From assembly GCA_021234535.1 (NCBI GenBank), contig CM037832.1, positions 3,455,359 to 3,519,358 on the forward strand: a DNA stretch of 64,000 nt, written 5' to 3'. Of this stretch, positions 1 to 11,351 are shown piece by piece. Each line of letters opens with the position of its first letter. Position 1 is the first letter of the stretch. Below the pieces are notes generated by a model. The model was not told the origin of the DNA, made no database searches, and was given only the letters and a program-made list of their open reading frames with translations. The translations under genes were made by a program, and so were the position numbers. This DNA comes from Stichopus chloronotus. Taxonomy: Eukaryota; Echinodermata; Holothuroidea; Aspidochirotida; Stichopodidae.

Positions 1-114
1 AAGAATACCCTCACAATCTCACTTACTTACAGGGCAGTACATACCACCCAAGTTTGAAAATGATGCAACTTGTCGTTTCTGAGATGCTGCAAACATAGTT
101 TGTACACATTCTGC

Positions 115-334
115 CTGATGGTGACCTCAGATGACCTTCGACCTTCACCGAAAACAATCCCAGCCGAGATCTTCATATGTGCTATCAACACACCAACTTT
201 GACCCACCTTGCACTTTCCCTTCAAAAGCTAGAGTGTTCACAAGATTTTGCTCACACACATACATACACACACACACACGCACATACACCGAATCACCAT
301 CGCAAAGATTCCTTGCCCGCCTTTGGCAAGGAAA
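115..334 (+). repeat. 3' end of a dispersed repeat with TGACCT motifs, CA tract and snap-back tail
   Basis: The segment has a TGACCTCAGATGACC block, a CA-rich microsatellite (about 252-288) and ends TTGCCCGCCTTTGGCAAGGAA, a short inverted pair. The same end structure is found at 32990-33019. The copy stops about 20 bases from the splice donor of PNP paralog exon 2 (donor at 354-353), so it lies in intron 2 of that gene. Confidence 0.6.
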
Positions 335-354
335 CAAAAAGAAAAATTTATCAC

Positions 355-524
355 CTGTGCTGACAGGAAAGTTTGGAATGTCCTTGTATGTGACGATTAT
401 CTCATCCTTCACCATTGATGCAAGGGCCCCCTGACCGGAGCCGGCGATTATCCCGACTGTGGGTCTGAGTGGCGTCTTGCTCCTGATGAAATCTGCAAAT
501 CCTTCCAGCTCTTCGTAAGAGTAA
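355..524 (-). CDS. PNP: Purine nucleoside phosphorylase paralog, exon 2 (gene continues beyond window start)
   Basis: This 170-nt exon encodes the N-terminal part of a trimeric purine nucleoside phosphorylase, the cytosolic enzyme that cleaves purine nucleosides with phosphate to free base and ribose-1-phosphate. Seen: after a TATAG acceptor at 525-526 the frame reads YSYEELEGF, then GIIAGSGQGAL (phosphate-loop serine, human Ser33 equivalent) and ends FPVST at donor GT (354-353). Both junctions have the same phase as exon 2 of the complete PNP gene at 30294-30466; the exon is one codon shorter. The residues differ at many positions, so this is a separate paralog and not an assembly duplicate. 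Exons 3-6 would lie left of base 1. Functionality cannot be judged from one exon, but it is free of stops and frameshifts. Confidence 0.9.
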
Positions 525-1263
525 CTATAAGAACAAAACGGAGTATAAAGATGGATGAACACTGGCTTAACAAAATTAGAGTCCATGCAATTCCTTCAAG
601 TTTTCTTTATGAACAACTGGTATCAAAAAGAAGAAGGGTGTGGAGGCTTTGGAGTTTGGGCACTTAAGTAATACCATGGGTCACTGTCAGTATAGCTATG
701 GGTGTCTCTTTTTTTTCTGTCCACTGATTTGCTTTGTCACCTAGGGCAGTATACTTTTACTTAACAACCATTAAAGGTCTAATAGGGTTTTTCAGTTTAA
801 GTCCTGTACCTCATTTGTCTATACTTCCTTGCCTTACTAATTTTGTATTGTTCTGCATCACTTGCTACACATGGTGCGAATCACAAACTCAATAAAACAC
901 GCCAAAACATCTTTCTTGCAAACTTTACTTAGGAAATGAACATATTAAGCATACTACGGCTTCCAATCATGCTGTTGAAATATTTGTCAAATTTGCATGA
1001 TTGACTGTAATAATGATATATAATTTATACCAAAAGTCCCCACCGACTGAAGTTTTCCCGGCTATAAAATGCATCACAGAACACCATGTGTATCAGAGCC
1101 AACAAAGAGAAAAGTATGTAGTTAAAACTTGCAAAAGATCCTTCTTACTTTCCAGCATAAGAAAGTAGCACAATTTGAATTTGGGAAGTCTTTTTTTTTA
1201 TTTCTTTTTTGTTATCAGAGATCGTTAAATAAAGCAAATATTTATACCAATACTTTCATAAAT

Positions 1264-1690
1264 TTGGAACATGAAGGCACTAACTTCAGCTTTGGATGCA
1301 GTCTGAAAGAACTAAACAATGTACACAATAAATCTTGAAACAATACCATTCCTAAGGCATAGTTTCTGAACACAGTGTGAAGGTCAAGCTTCAAAGACAA
1401 AAATATGATTTAGACATCACTAAAAAAGCAAATACAGTAGTACAGTGAGTGCCAAAATTTGAAACACAAATGGAACTAATTTCAGCTTTGGATGTAGTCT
1501 GAAAGTGTTCAAAGTCAAAGTATATTTCACTAGGCTATGTTCCAACATTAAACAATGCAAACAATACATCTTGAAACAACACCATTCCTTAGGCATACTT
1601 TCTGAACACAGTATAAAGGTCAAGTTTCAAAGACAAAAACATGATTCAGTTAAATCTTCAATTGTTCCTATCAAAAACACAACCTTCTAG
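1264..1690 (+). repeat. Imperfect tandem duplication, unit about 200-235 bp
   Basis: Two diverged units share TTCAGCTTTGGATG (about 1285 and 1485), TCTTGAAACAA followed by ACCATTCCT (about 1333 and 1569), and GAACACAGT followed by AAGGTCAAG and TCAAAGACAAAAA (about 1368 and 1603). Spacing grows from about 200 to about 235 bp along the pair, showing a later indel. No coding potential was recognised. Confidence 0.7.
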
Positions 1691-2994
1691 CCTGGGCCTA
1701 CAAGTCTGTTCAAGATCTGCTGTCTAAAAGGGTACTTGAGACCAACTTCAAGCCATATTTTAATCTGAAGAGGTAAAATCATCGCAGTCTTTTTCCTATC
1801 TGCTGGAGCATAGAGTTTGATCCTAAAAATCTGTCTACAGGTGGAAGAGTTTCAACACTCTCAGCAGTGCTTCTGAGCTGGGAAATTGATCAGTATCACC
1901 CATAAAAATTGCTGTCATTAAGGTCTGACTTGCAGCGATTGAAATAACCGAGCACAAAAACCAACCCCCCACCCTCAAAAAGATACCAGAAAAAAAAAAA
2001 AAAGTGTCCACTGTGTTTGCAAAATGAACCTAAAGTACATCCTAGTCTTCCAAGAGATGACAATAATTGATCCTTTTTGTTCTCCTTTTGGTGACATGCC
2101 CCCCCCCCCATGAATGTAGAGTTTAAATAGTTTAGAAGAGACAACAAAAGACCCTAATTTTCTGCTTCAAGAAGCATTTAGTTGGGCTATACTTTGCACA
2201 CAGTTTTTTAATTCTTTTTAGTGAAGTTCTGTAGCACATTTGGGGGTTTGTACATGTGGTGGTATCTTTGTAAGTGCTTTGTGGAAAAAAGGGCTGTTTA
2301 ATAGTGAGTTTCTCAGGACTGTTTTTGCCGAGCCTTCGTTGCAGTTTACTTTGAGCCAAGATACTGTATATGGCAGTCCAACCAACCATGACTAAAACTA
2401 AACAAGTAAACATACATGTATAGCAGGTTAAAAAAAAAAAAATCTACAGTATTCCCCCATACGTAGTAACAAAATCTTTGTGAAGAGCTATGGTGAAATC
2501 CACTGACCCATTCACTGTGTACAACATGAGCAAGTAAGTAACATAATTGCAATTTCAGTTGAATGGCCTTAGTTTTATCACATAGACCACCCATTAATGT
2601 AGCCAGAGTCCATTCTAATAGTCAGAGACCATTTAAGACAATGGGAAAACAGGCATCAAAGTCCACAAATTTAATTGCAAAGGACTAAGGTAAAGATCTG
2701 GGTACATACCAAGGCAGGTAGAGTTTGTTTTTTCAAACTGTAGACATCATCTCAAGGTCAAATTTAGCTTGGAGGGATAGTGTCAGATAAAACCTGTTGA
2801 ACTCATGAATACAACAATTTTCTATGATTGGTCCATCTGGACTCTTTGGTTACTGACAACCCTCCTTATTCTAGTGTAACGACTTTTATGTGTATCATTG
2901 TGTACAGAAGGTATGACTGCAGTAGGGTCTATATCTAAAAATGACACTAAAGAAGAGCACCAAACGTGCAGACGCTCAAAGATTATTGATAAAT

Positions 2995-5156
2995 GGGTCA
3001 TTCTCTGTCAACTCAACAAATTTTCAAAATATCATGGCTGGGTCACTTCTTAGATTTTGCTGAAATTCATCTCAAAACAAATCCCTATTGTTGCTTAAAA
3101 ACAAGCTGAAAAATCAGGCCAAAATTCCAAGCAGTATAAAAGTTACAGCTCTTTGAAGATTGCCCCCACATCCAAATGAGCATTCGCAAGTTGAAAAATT
3201 GGATTTTGGACACTTTTAGGAACCAATGTCTTTAATTTGGATAATGACACAATGCCTAAATTCACTTTCTGGGGTACTTCATGACAAAAGTTTTTTGAAG
3301 ATATAGGTCACTCAATATTGCATTTTGCTTGGCATGGTGATCAATTTTTCAATTTTTGGGCCCCAACGTTGCTTCTTCAGTTTTCTTTTGAAAGGTATCA
3401 CATTCCATATACTTATTATTAAGACCTTTCGGCTCTACAAGAAATAACAATTCAAGCATGGTGATGAAAGTTTATTCAAAGTGAACTTTTCTTCATTTGA
3501 GGTGCAAAATGGGGATCAAAGGTGAAGTTCAAAAAATGGTCAAATTCCAGGCCTGTTTTGGGTTTGCCATTCTTTCACCACTGGATGTAGGAGCTGCCTA
3601 TAACTTACTGATGGCATTCACAACCAACTATATAACACATTGGCACAATTGCAGAATACCCCTCCAGAATGAAGCTCTCCTTTTTAACGGGCTACAGGGC
3701 TACGAAGTCAAACACTTGCAGAATACCCTGCAAGCCTGAGCGGAGCTTTCCCTATTACGGGGCTACACTATTACTCTACTCACTTGTAAAGACTGTAGGC
3801 TATCATCGCAGTCATATAGATGTCATAGATAGACAGTGGACAACAATGAGTTGTTCTCAAATTAAAAAAGCCCTTTTAAACTGTATCTTGATTTCGACTG
3901 CACATCCCCGTATCCTTTAATAATTGTATTCCGAAATTCCGACTGCGTATCCCTGCAGCCTCTTAAAACTGTATCCTGAATCAGACTGCGTATCCCTGTA
4001 GCCTTCAAAAGGATATCCCTTTAGCCTTCAAAAGGACACTCACCTATTTTGGTTTCATTTTGGACTTAGAATTATTTGAGAACGAGTCATCTTAATTTAT
4101 TCTTATTCTCGTCTTACTGCGTATCCCCGTAGCCTCTTAAAACTATATCCTGAATCAGACTGCGTATCCCTGTAGCCTTCAAAAGGACACTTAATTGCCT
4201 GTTTTGGTTTCTTTTCATTAAAGGCAATACTAAACCGAAAGCATATTTCCATTGAATTTCCTACAGGACTTAGCATTTTTTTTCGATCAAGCCTATCCGC
4301 TCTAATACTTAAACATATCTCCTTTTATAAAACCAAAAATGGTTATGTGCAATACGCATAGCGCCACTACGTAGCCTGCTGTTTTTCACGGCTTAGCCTC
4401 GATATGCGGGGTATTCTGCAATTACTCCAACACATTGCTGAAATATGACATCTGTCAGATGTAAACTTTTTGAAGTGCGCAGGTTCAAAAATAAGAAAAG
4501 ATGCAATTCTTGGACACGATTTCCTTTTTTTGTAGATCTGTATCTCTAAGATGAGACGAGACATCATAATAATCCATACCAGAAGAACTACTACTGGTAG
4601 AAATTTCATCTTCATTGGAGGTGAGTGATGGGGTCAAAGGTCAACTTGAAAATTGTTTAAATTTTGCATTTTCTGTCTGGGACCAAGTCTGAACCCCTGT
4701 CATTTGCCTAATGAAGGTACCAGGTACCTAAATGAAAGAACCTAAATCCAGAGTGGCATTCAGATCTACCTATATTCAAGTGGAATATAACACCTTTCAA
4801 AATAAAACTCTTGAAGAAACGGGGGGAGGGTAAAAATTGGAAAATTCATCACCGTCCCAAACAAAATGCAATATTGAGTGACCTGTACCTTCTAATGTAA
4901 GAGAGATACTTTTTAATGTGATATTTGAAAAAGTTGGCCACGAAATAACCCAGAGAGTGATTTTAGGCTTTGAATCCAATTTCCTCAACTCGCCAACGCT
5001 CATCTGGATGTGGGGCCAATTTTCTATGAGCCGTAATTTTGACCAATTTCTTTAAGTGTGTTCCAAGCACTAACAGAGGTTTGTTTGAGATGAATTTCAG
5101 CAAAATCAGAGACGGCGTCCGGCCAACCCATTTGTTCAGTTGACAGAGAATGACCC
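2995..5156. mobile_element. Large inverted-repeat (foldback) DNA element, about 2.2 kb
   Basis: The ends are GGGTCATTCTCTGTCAACT and its inverted complement, flanked on both sides by AAAT (2991-2994 and 5157-5160), a possible 4-bp target duplication. The inverted arms are long but diverged: left about 2995-3415, right about 4770-5156, sharing for example GATTTTGCTGAAATTCATCTC and GGTCACTCAATATTGCATTTTG. The middle holds another terminal-inverted-repeat unit (3652-4421). No transposase ORF was found, so it is non-autonomous. The superfamily was not assigned. Confidence 0.7.
3652..4421. mobile_element. Inner element with GCAGAATACCCC terminal inverted repeats and internal direct repeats
   Basis: It begins GCAGAATACCCC and ends GGGGTATTCTGC, flanked by AATT on both sides; the matching outside sequence suggests the repeats may extend further. 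Inside are direct repeats around the phrase ACTGCGTATCCCTGTAGCC (about 3945-4060 and 4115-4200, roughly 170 bp apart). It sits inside the larger foldback element at 2995-5156, either as a nested insertion or as its core. No ORF of note. Confidence 0.6.
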
Positions 5157-5362
5157 AAATTTGTGATAATTTCTCCTGGTACAAACACATACAATGCTCG
5201 TAATCCTCATCACTAGTGAAGTTTCACACCTAACCATGGAAACACCTTTTCCAATTTCCCTCCCTGGTTTTGTACCGGCTGTGTGCACGTAAAGTAAACA
5301 CTCAAAGTGCCCCTTTAACGTGTCTTTAAATGTATCTTTGCCTATACTTGACCCACTGCCAC

Positions 5363-5490
5363 ACTCATGCATCACTCATCACTATCACCACTATCATATC
5401 ATGCATGTATCACTCATCACTATCACCACTCATCACTATCACCTCATGCATCACTTACCACTATCACTCATCACTATCATTCATGCACAA
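5363..5490 (+). repeat. CATCAC/ACTATCAC minisatellite
   Basis: The stretch is made almost entirely of permutations of CATCACTCATCACTATCACC with interspersed ATGCATG. The open frames across it are low-complexity Ser/Thr/His/Tyr translations and not a gene. Confidence 0.85.
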
Positions 5491-6540
5491 CAGAGACAGG
5501 GAGGTGCTAGAGAAGGAGATACAACAGGCCGGTTAACTTATGCTAATCCTGCCAGATTTTCTCTGGTGTGATAATTTTCAATTCATAAAGGGATGAGAAC
5601 AGCTTAGAGTGCCGTTTTACTTTTGTGTGATGTATCTTTCTTCTAGGGACATCCAATTAATCTTTATTCACACCTGCTTGTAATCTTTGAAAAGGATTGT
5701 GTAGCAAAAAGCTTTGATGCGAGATTCGTTGCCGACAATCAACTCAAAACCACTGCCTCAAAAATTGAAACGACTGGCTATCTCTTTGGAATCAAGCCAA
5801 ACTCGTATATAAGAATAAGACATAGACCTTTACCATATGCAAATGACGAAAACGATCATAAGGCTATGTTTTACTGTTGCATTTTATCGATTTCGCTGAT
5901 TTCCGCAAGTTTGCAGAGGGTGTATCCATGTTCAATAAGTTACACGACATCAAATTTGTCCACTGCAATAGGCGTCAGACTACGTCGGAAGTTGGAACAC
6001 TGATTTTCAAGAATAATGACTGGCAATGTTGTAGCTATAGACAAAATTTGTCGATGGGTAATTTACAATGGAGTAGACAGCATAGACCTTTCCCGTTAAG
6101 TTCCTAATACCCTTTAATCCCATTGAAACTTCAAGAGGTGAACAAAAGAGACGATTACGGCGGAAACGAGGCTACTTCAAAAGAAGAAACTTCTGTTGTA
6201 TCTCCTTCTCTAGCACCTCCCTGGTTATACCATGGAACCACAGCTCCTTGGTTATGGTATGACTGCTGGGAATTTTGCAATCCTTCGACTTGCTTTCACA
6301 GTTTCACACTGGATCTCGAGCAGTGACTCAGATACAGATATGATAAAAGACTGGGACCAGTGCCCACGCTTTTTGCATGCTACTGTACGCACTGGTTTTG
6401 AAAAATTTTGCAGGGAATACTGTAACCATACAGTACATATCAGAAACTATCGGTTAATCTTTCTTTTTAAATCGATATCGATTTAGTTTAACATCAACGG
6501 ACTTTAAGGCAATTATCTTCTCAATTTATCTTTGGTTTTA

Positions 6541-8045
6541 GCAAATAGGTTTTGCAGAAATCCAACTTCCAGACTGGGCAGTACAAGTAGTGGGCAGGAC
6601 CTAGTTTTGGGTCACTACACAAGGATCGATTCTTGGACCATTACTGACTATTATCTACATGAATAATGTATATGATGTTTCAGACAAGGCCAAATATTTC
6701 TCTTGGCTGATATTAAACAAGAATTTTTTTCAGGGAAAGTAGTACACACCGTGACTCATTGCATACTGTAGCAGACCAGCTGAATATTTTCGGTGATTGC
6801 TTTTCTGCTAATATGCCCTCATTGGAATATGAACAAACCAAAATACATATTTTTTGATGATGATATGGCACATATGGGAAATGGAATACCAACTTAAGAC
6901 AGTATCATTTTTACTACCTGTCATGTACTTCACAATTCCTTGGTGTTCATATTGATTCTGGATTCACTCACTTGGTGAGATCATATCTCAGCTATTTCGA
7001 AGAAAATCTCAGTTAATGCAGGGATTTTATCCAAACTCAAACAATCTTTCCCTAGCAATATTAATCACCATACTTCACCAGATATTGACTTTTCCCTCAA
7101 CTTAACTATTGTAGAATTCCCTGGAGTAGAACAAATGCTTCCAACTTGCATCAACTCACCACTTGACATGGTGAACATGCCATCAGTCATGTTGATAAGG
7201 CATCACGGTGGGATCACACAAGCCCTCTTTTTGGAGACATCAACCTCCTAAAATTTACTGAAAATGTTGATACGAATCTTGCTGTTTTCACCTACAAGGT
7301 TTAGGAGTGGATTATTACCAGCTGCATTTACTGATTTTACCTTCAGAAATACCCAAATTCGTACTCACGACACCAGACATGCAAACTGCTCGTTGACACC
7401 ATCGTCTTAAATGTCGGTCTGTTCCGTCTTCCCAACTGTGCAACAGATTTGTGAAACACACTCACATACACCTCAAAAGATTTCCTTTCGTTGTAAATTT
7501 TTCAATGGTTATTTTTTTTTACTTGTTTATGCACTTTTTAATTACTTGCTACTTGTTAAAGTACTTTTTAATTACTCCTTAAAATATGTACCTAAGTTAC
7601 GGAGAGTGATCAATACTCACCTTCAATGCCCTATTTGTTGTGGTGTTATCGATGACAAGGCCTATTCATATGTAGGCTTATACTGTATTGGCTTACCTGT
7701 ATGTCTCTTGTTTTTGTTTCTTGTATTGTATGTGCTAATTATATTATTCTTTTTATTATACCGACAAGTTGTTACAGACAGTACTCTACACTCACCATGC
7801 ATAGTTTTAGTTGAAAATGTTAATCGCTGACTAGTCTATTGGCTTGTTTATTACTGCATTTGTTCTTTTGTCTTTTATTTCTTTTTGTTTCATTTTATGT
7901 TATAGGGACAGCTCCACTGTGTTAAGTCTTCCTGACTTTAAAAAATGTTTCGCATCACAACTGTACTAATGCATGTATATACGCACATTGTCTCCTATTT
8001 TCAAGTTCCACTATGGTATATTTATTGTACAAATTGTCACCAAAA
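6541..8045 (+). pseudogene. Decayed LINE reverse transcriptase (3' half of ORF2) plus 3' tail
   Basis: Across several frameshifts and stops the plus strand still reads as the C-terminal half of a non-LTR retrotransposon ORF2. GSILGPLL (about 6627-6650) is the conserved segment before the catalytic block, IIYMNNVYDVSDKAKYF follows, and the usual FADD block is broken. QFLGVHIDSG lies near 6940, GILSKLKQSFPSN near 7020, and a recognisable C-terminal stretch runs to about 7400. The 3' part (7400-8045) is AT-rich and ends near an A-rich CCAAAAAAAACTAAAG. It cannot encode active protein. An open 139-codon frame in the tail (7411-7830) is treated as part of this relic. Confidence 0.8.
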
Positions 8046-8799
8046 AAAACTAAAGAAACGAAAAGAGGGACATAAATTATTCATGATAGAATTCGGCAAT
8101 CAATCATAAGTCATTTGTTCCAATTTTCGATTGAAAAGTAACATGTTTGTCTGTCCCTTTTCGTAGAAATTCCTCCCAAAATTACTCAGTGAGTGGCATT
8201 TCACTCCAAATTCATAAAGCTGCCATAGCGCATACAAACATGGATGTAGCCTAAAACTATGCCTTGGGCATGAGTAAACAGCAGAATACCAATGTTCAAC
8301 ACGAGGCATACTTGTTCTCAATACAGTACTGGACTGAAAACACCCTGGCCTCCTGACAATCCTCTAAGTTTAATGAGCGGTCTTAGTATAAGTCACCTGG
8401 CCTAGCTTAAGACAGTGGAACTTGTTGCTCATTCACTGGGTTGCGATAGCCTGAGGGTAATCAGTCGTTTCGCTCCCTTGCAATTTTGCCGCCCCCCCGA
8501 TTTACCAGTCCGCCCTACGCCGTTCCTCCCTACGCTGTAAACCTAATAATCTTGTTTTTGCAAGTTTATAAAGTTACTGTACATGTTACCAGTAATTTGC
8601 CCCAATCTGCGAGGAATTGTAACTCAGAATCTGCTATTTTAACCAACCTTTGTGCACTTCACTAAAGTTTGCATGACAATCATTACATGAAGAGTGTCCT
8701 TTTGAACAAATCCTGTGTGTACACCTACAGCAATTACCTGTGAACAAGCTAGCACTGAAGCAACAAACATGGTCAGGAACCCATCACCCTGAAATACCC

Positions 8800-9115
8800 A
8801 AAGATGAGGACTACTAGTACTGGTACTAGTTGGTTAGTGTAAACTTAGGCCTACTGCCACTGTCACTGAGTCAGTATAGGCCTTGTAAGTAGTACTACCA
8901 AATACTATTAGTATTATTCACTCTCACTCCTAGGCTTAACCTGGCCAGGAATTGTAGGCTAGGCCCCAACATTATATATAGTTGCCCTATTGCGTCCACG
9001 TATTAGTTACTACTAGGCTAGGCCTTTAGGCAGTAAGAAGAAGTCTGAATCTGATTCAATCTATAGCATGGCGTCAGACACGTGCCTAGCCTAACCGCTA
9101 ACGTTGGGCATAGAC
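8800..9115. promoter_or_regulatory. TAGGCCTA/AGTACTA-rich segment at the start of PNP paralog intron 1
   Basis: Dense short palindromic words occur here: ACTAGTACTGGTACTAGT, TAGGCCT, GCTAGGCC, CTAGCCTAACCGCTAACGTT. Similar word mixtures occur just inside intron 1 of the complete PNP gene (35840-36000) and of RABIF (43735-43885). A promoter-proximal regulatory role is inference from position only. Confidence 0.3.
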
Positions 9116-9135
9116 CCTCTTATTTTTGAACATAC

Positions 9136-9149
9136 GGTTTTTTCGCCAT
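9136..9149 (-). CDS. PNP: Predicted exon 1 (coding part, 14 nt) of the partial PNP paralog
   Basis: On the minus strand an ATG (9149-9147) opens M-A-K-K-P and is interrupted after CC by GTATGT (9135-9130). The two leftover bases plus the first base of exon 2 (T at 524) make CCT, so the joined start would read MAKKPYSYEEL, closely parallel to MSKADGGIPFSYEQL of the complete neighbour, which is also split after two bases of a proline codon. The ATG has A at -3 and G at +4. This is inference: the exon is too short to prove by sequence alone and the implied intron is 8.6 kb. It is the only candidate with the right phase that I found between exon 2 and the next gene, but the scan was by eye. Confidence 0.55.
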
Positions 9150-10305
9150 CTTCGAGTTCGACGTGCAAACTGGAACCACGGGCTTGAATATCAACAAGTA
9201 ATTTCCCCAGACCAGTCTCTGTATTACGTCTGTTGCCTACGTGGCGTTGATTTTCACCCGGTACAAGTTTGTCTGGTGTCTACAGCGCTTTTATTGACAG
9301 GTCAGTGAATTTTGTGATGGTAAGTTCAACTTCAAGCCAAGTACGTAACTTAGATTATTTGAATGTGAGAGCTGAGAGGCCTGGGTAAACTGGGGGTATG
9401 CGCGTAACGATGGTATGCATATTACAATGTACACTTGGGATGTAAACAAAACAGCTTCCACTTTCAGCGCCAAATCAAGTCGAAGCAACATCGCGCGAAA
9501 ACAACAAAGTGGTAACGAATGAAGTTTGATCAGAACTACGCTGAAGCTTAAGCAAGTAAAATTTTAACTTACCCTTTAGAACATGCAGAAATTCATAATA
9601 CATTTGTCTTTGGAATTGGAAAAGTTACATCCTTCCAATAATAAACTCATTCCCTTACATAAATGGAAGCTTCATATGACGTAAGAGCACCGCCCACGAC
9701 TTGCCTCCAACCGAAGCAGGCAACGTCAGACGTTCCAACATGTGATACGCAGGTATCCTCGAATATTTGTTGACATAATTGCAGATAACATATTACTGAT
9801 TTGCTACTCTTAGGGTAAATCGGCGGTCACATCCTTTGTTGTAGAAAAAAAACCTTGATTGAGAGGCACTTTTAATCGCAATTGTGTTGTTCACAACAAA
9901 CAGCAGTTTAAATTGATAATGCAATTTGACTGTATACAATGTATATGACGATCGTGCTGGTACCTGATAATTTTGCACAACTTCTTTACGTAGCAATGAC
10001 AAACCCACCTTAAAGGTCCTAACAAGAATTTTTGACACGTCTTCTTGCCTTCGTATGTACAAATAAGACATCCAAAATAAATCCAGAGATGTATATAAAT
10101 AATTGCATATCTCAAAAGAATATATCTGAAACTGTATGTAGGCCTACTCGAATCCTGAAGTTAACGTGACTATTATGACTGGTTATTCTACTTTAAATCT
10201 CAGTCAAGTACGTTAACTGACTTTTTCAGTGACCGTCTTATATTAAACTGTTACCGTTCTGTTGAAGTCGGATGAAATTTGACCTTCATGAGAATCAACC
10301 AGAAA

Positions 10306-10397
10306 GCCAGGAGGCTTTGTGATTCCTTGTCACATTGTAACAAACATGAATCACCCACGTACATGACAAGTATAGCGCTCGATTCTAAGAAATTAAA
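10306..10397 (+). repeat. 5' end of the TGATTCCTTG repeat family, cut by a hAT-like insertion
   Basis: It reads GGCTTTGTGATTCCTTG, matching the starts of copies at 17480 and 32230, and is interrupted at 10398-10405 by the target duplication of the hAT-like element. Whether sequence after 11198 continues this copy is unclear. Confidence 0.5.
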
Positions 10398-10405
10398 GAT
10401 GGTTG

Positions 10406-11190
10406 CAGTGGCGGCGCCAGGATGTCAGACTTGGGGGGGGGGAAAACTGAGGGCAGAGGAAAATGTTGGGGGGCGGCAAAGATTTTCGCGCGCAGCGCGA
10501 AACCGAGTGCGAAGCGCGAAGCCTTGCCGGTGGGGTCCAGGGGCCCGCCTTAGGGCCCCTGGTGGGGTCCAGGGGGCGAAGCCCCCTGAAGCTCTGAGGT
10601 TTTAGCATATCTCTGGGTGGAAAATTAAGCCCCACGAGAGGTATATTATTTATTTTTGTATTATTTATTTTTTCGGTTGACCGTACTCCAAGGTTCCCAA
10701 CTTTCTTCTTTGGGAGTACCATTTCACATTTACGCGGTACCACCAAGTGCACACACACACACACCCACGCACACACACACACATAGGCTACATACACTTC
10801 CATTCCATTCCTATATTTAGGAAAACAACGACATTCCTGTATTAAGAAAACAACCACCTACCCGACCTTCCCTTATGCTGGACGGTAAACATTGCAGAGA
10901 AAATTGGTCTGACCATGCTGGCCTACTGTTGAAGTGGTTACGGGCATGATATGAAAACTGGCAGCCTGTTTAACATAAATTAGGCATTAATCAATCATGG
11001 TTCCCCGGAAGCTATTCTTATTCAGTCCAATGCCAATACATAGTTTTGTGATTAATTTTGGATGAGTACAAGATCTGATTGGGAAGGGTGAGAGCAACTG
11101 GGGGAGGGGGCAACTGGGGGCAAGGAAACAATCTGGAGGGGCAAATGCCCCCTCATGCCTCCCCCCCCCCCCCCCGTAGCGCCGCCACTG
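10406..11190. mobile_element. hAT-like non-autonomous element, intact copy A (785 bp)
   Basis: The terminal inverted repeats are CAGTGGCGGC at the left and GCCGCCACTG at the right, with a perfect 8-bp target duplication GATGGTTG (10398-10405, 11191-11198). Eight-bp duplications and CAG-type ends are typical of the hAT superfamily. A long G tract follows the left end and a long C tract precedes the right. No transposase is encoded; the 154-codon minus-strand frame (10393-10857) crosses the CA tract and terminal repeat and is spurious. A second copy with an extra insert lies at 38960-40833. Confidence 0.9.
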
Positions 11191-11351
11191 GATGGTTGTC
11201 CGACGGAAAGTGAAATCTACGGTTGTCCTGCTCCAAAATTGGCGGTCCTGCATCAAAAATAATTTTCAGTACCTTTGAATTGGGGATCCAGCCAATATTT
11301 CTGAAACAGCCAATAGCACTTATTTTTACACTCCCGTCAGTTTTTTCTTGT

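Larger units (their letters stand above)
525..9135 (-). other. Presumed intron 1 of the partial PNP paralog
   Basis: No coding exon was recognised here. It contains a near-tandem duplication (1264-1690), a large inverted-repeat element (2995-5156), a CATCAC minisatellite (5363-5490), a decayed LINE (6541-8045) and, near the start of the intron, a segment rich in TAGGCCTA/AGTACTA (8800-9110). The stretches 530-1260, 1700-2990, 5500-6540 and 8050-8800 show only homopolymers and unassignable AT-rich sequence. Confidence 0.5.

Noticed and set aside
7411..7830. 139-codon open frame on the plus strand
   Set aside because: It begins within the C-terminal and 3' tail of the decayed LINE. Composition is Phe/Leu/Tyr-rich from AT-rich DNA, with no motif.
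10393..10857. 154-codon open frame on the minus strand
   Set aside because: It spans the terminal repeat, G tract and CA tract of the hAT-like element. The translation is low-complexity (VCVCAWVCVCV, proline-rich) and has no domain.
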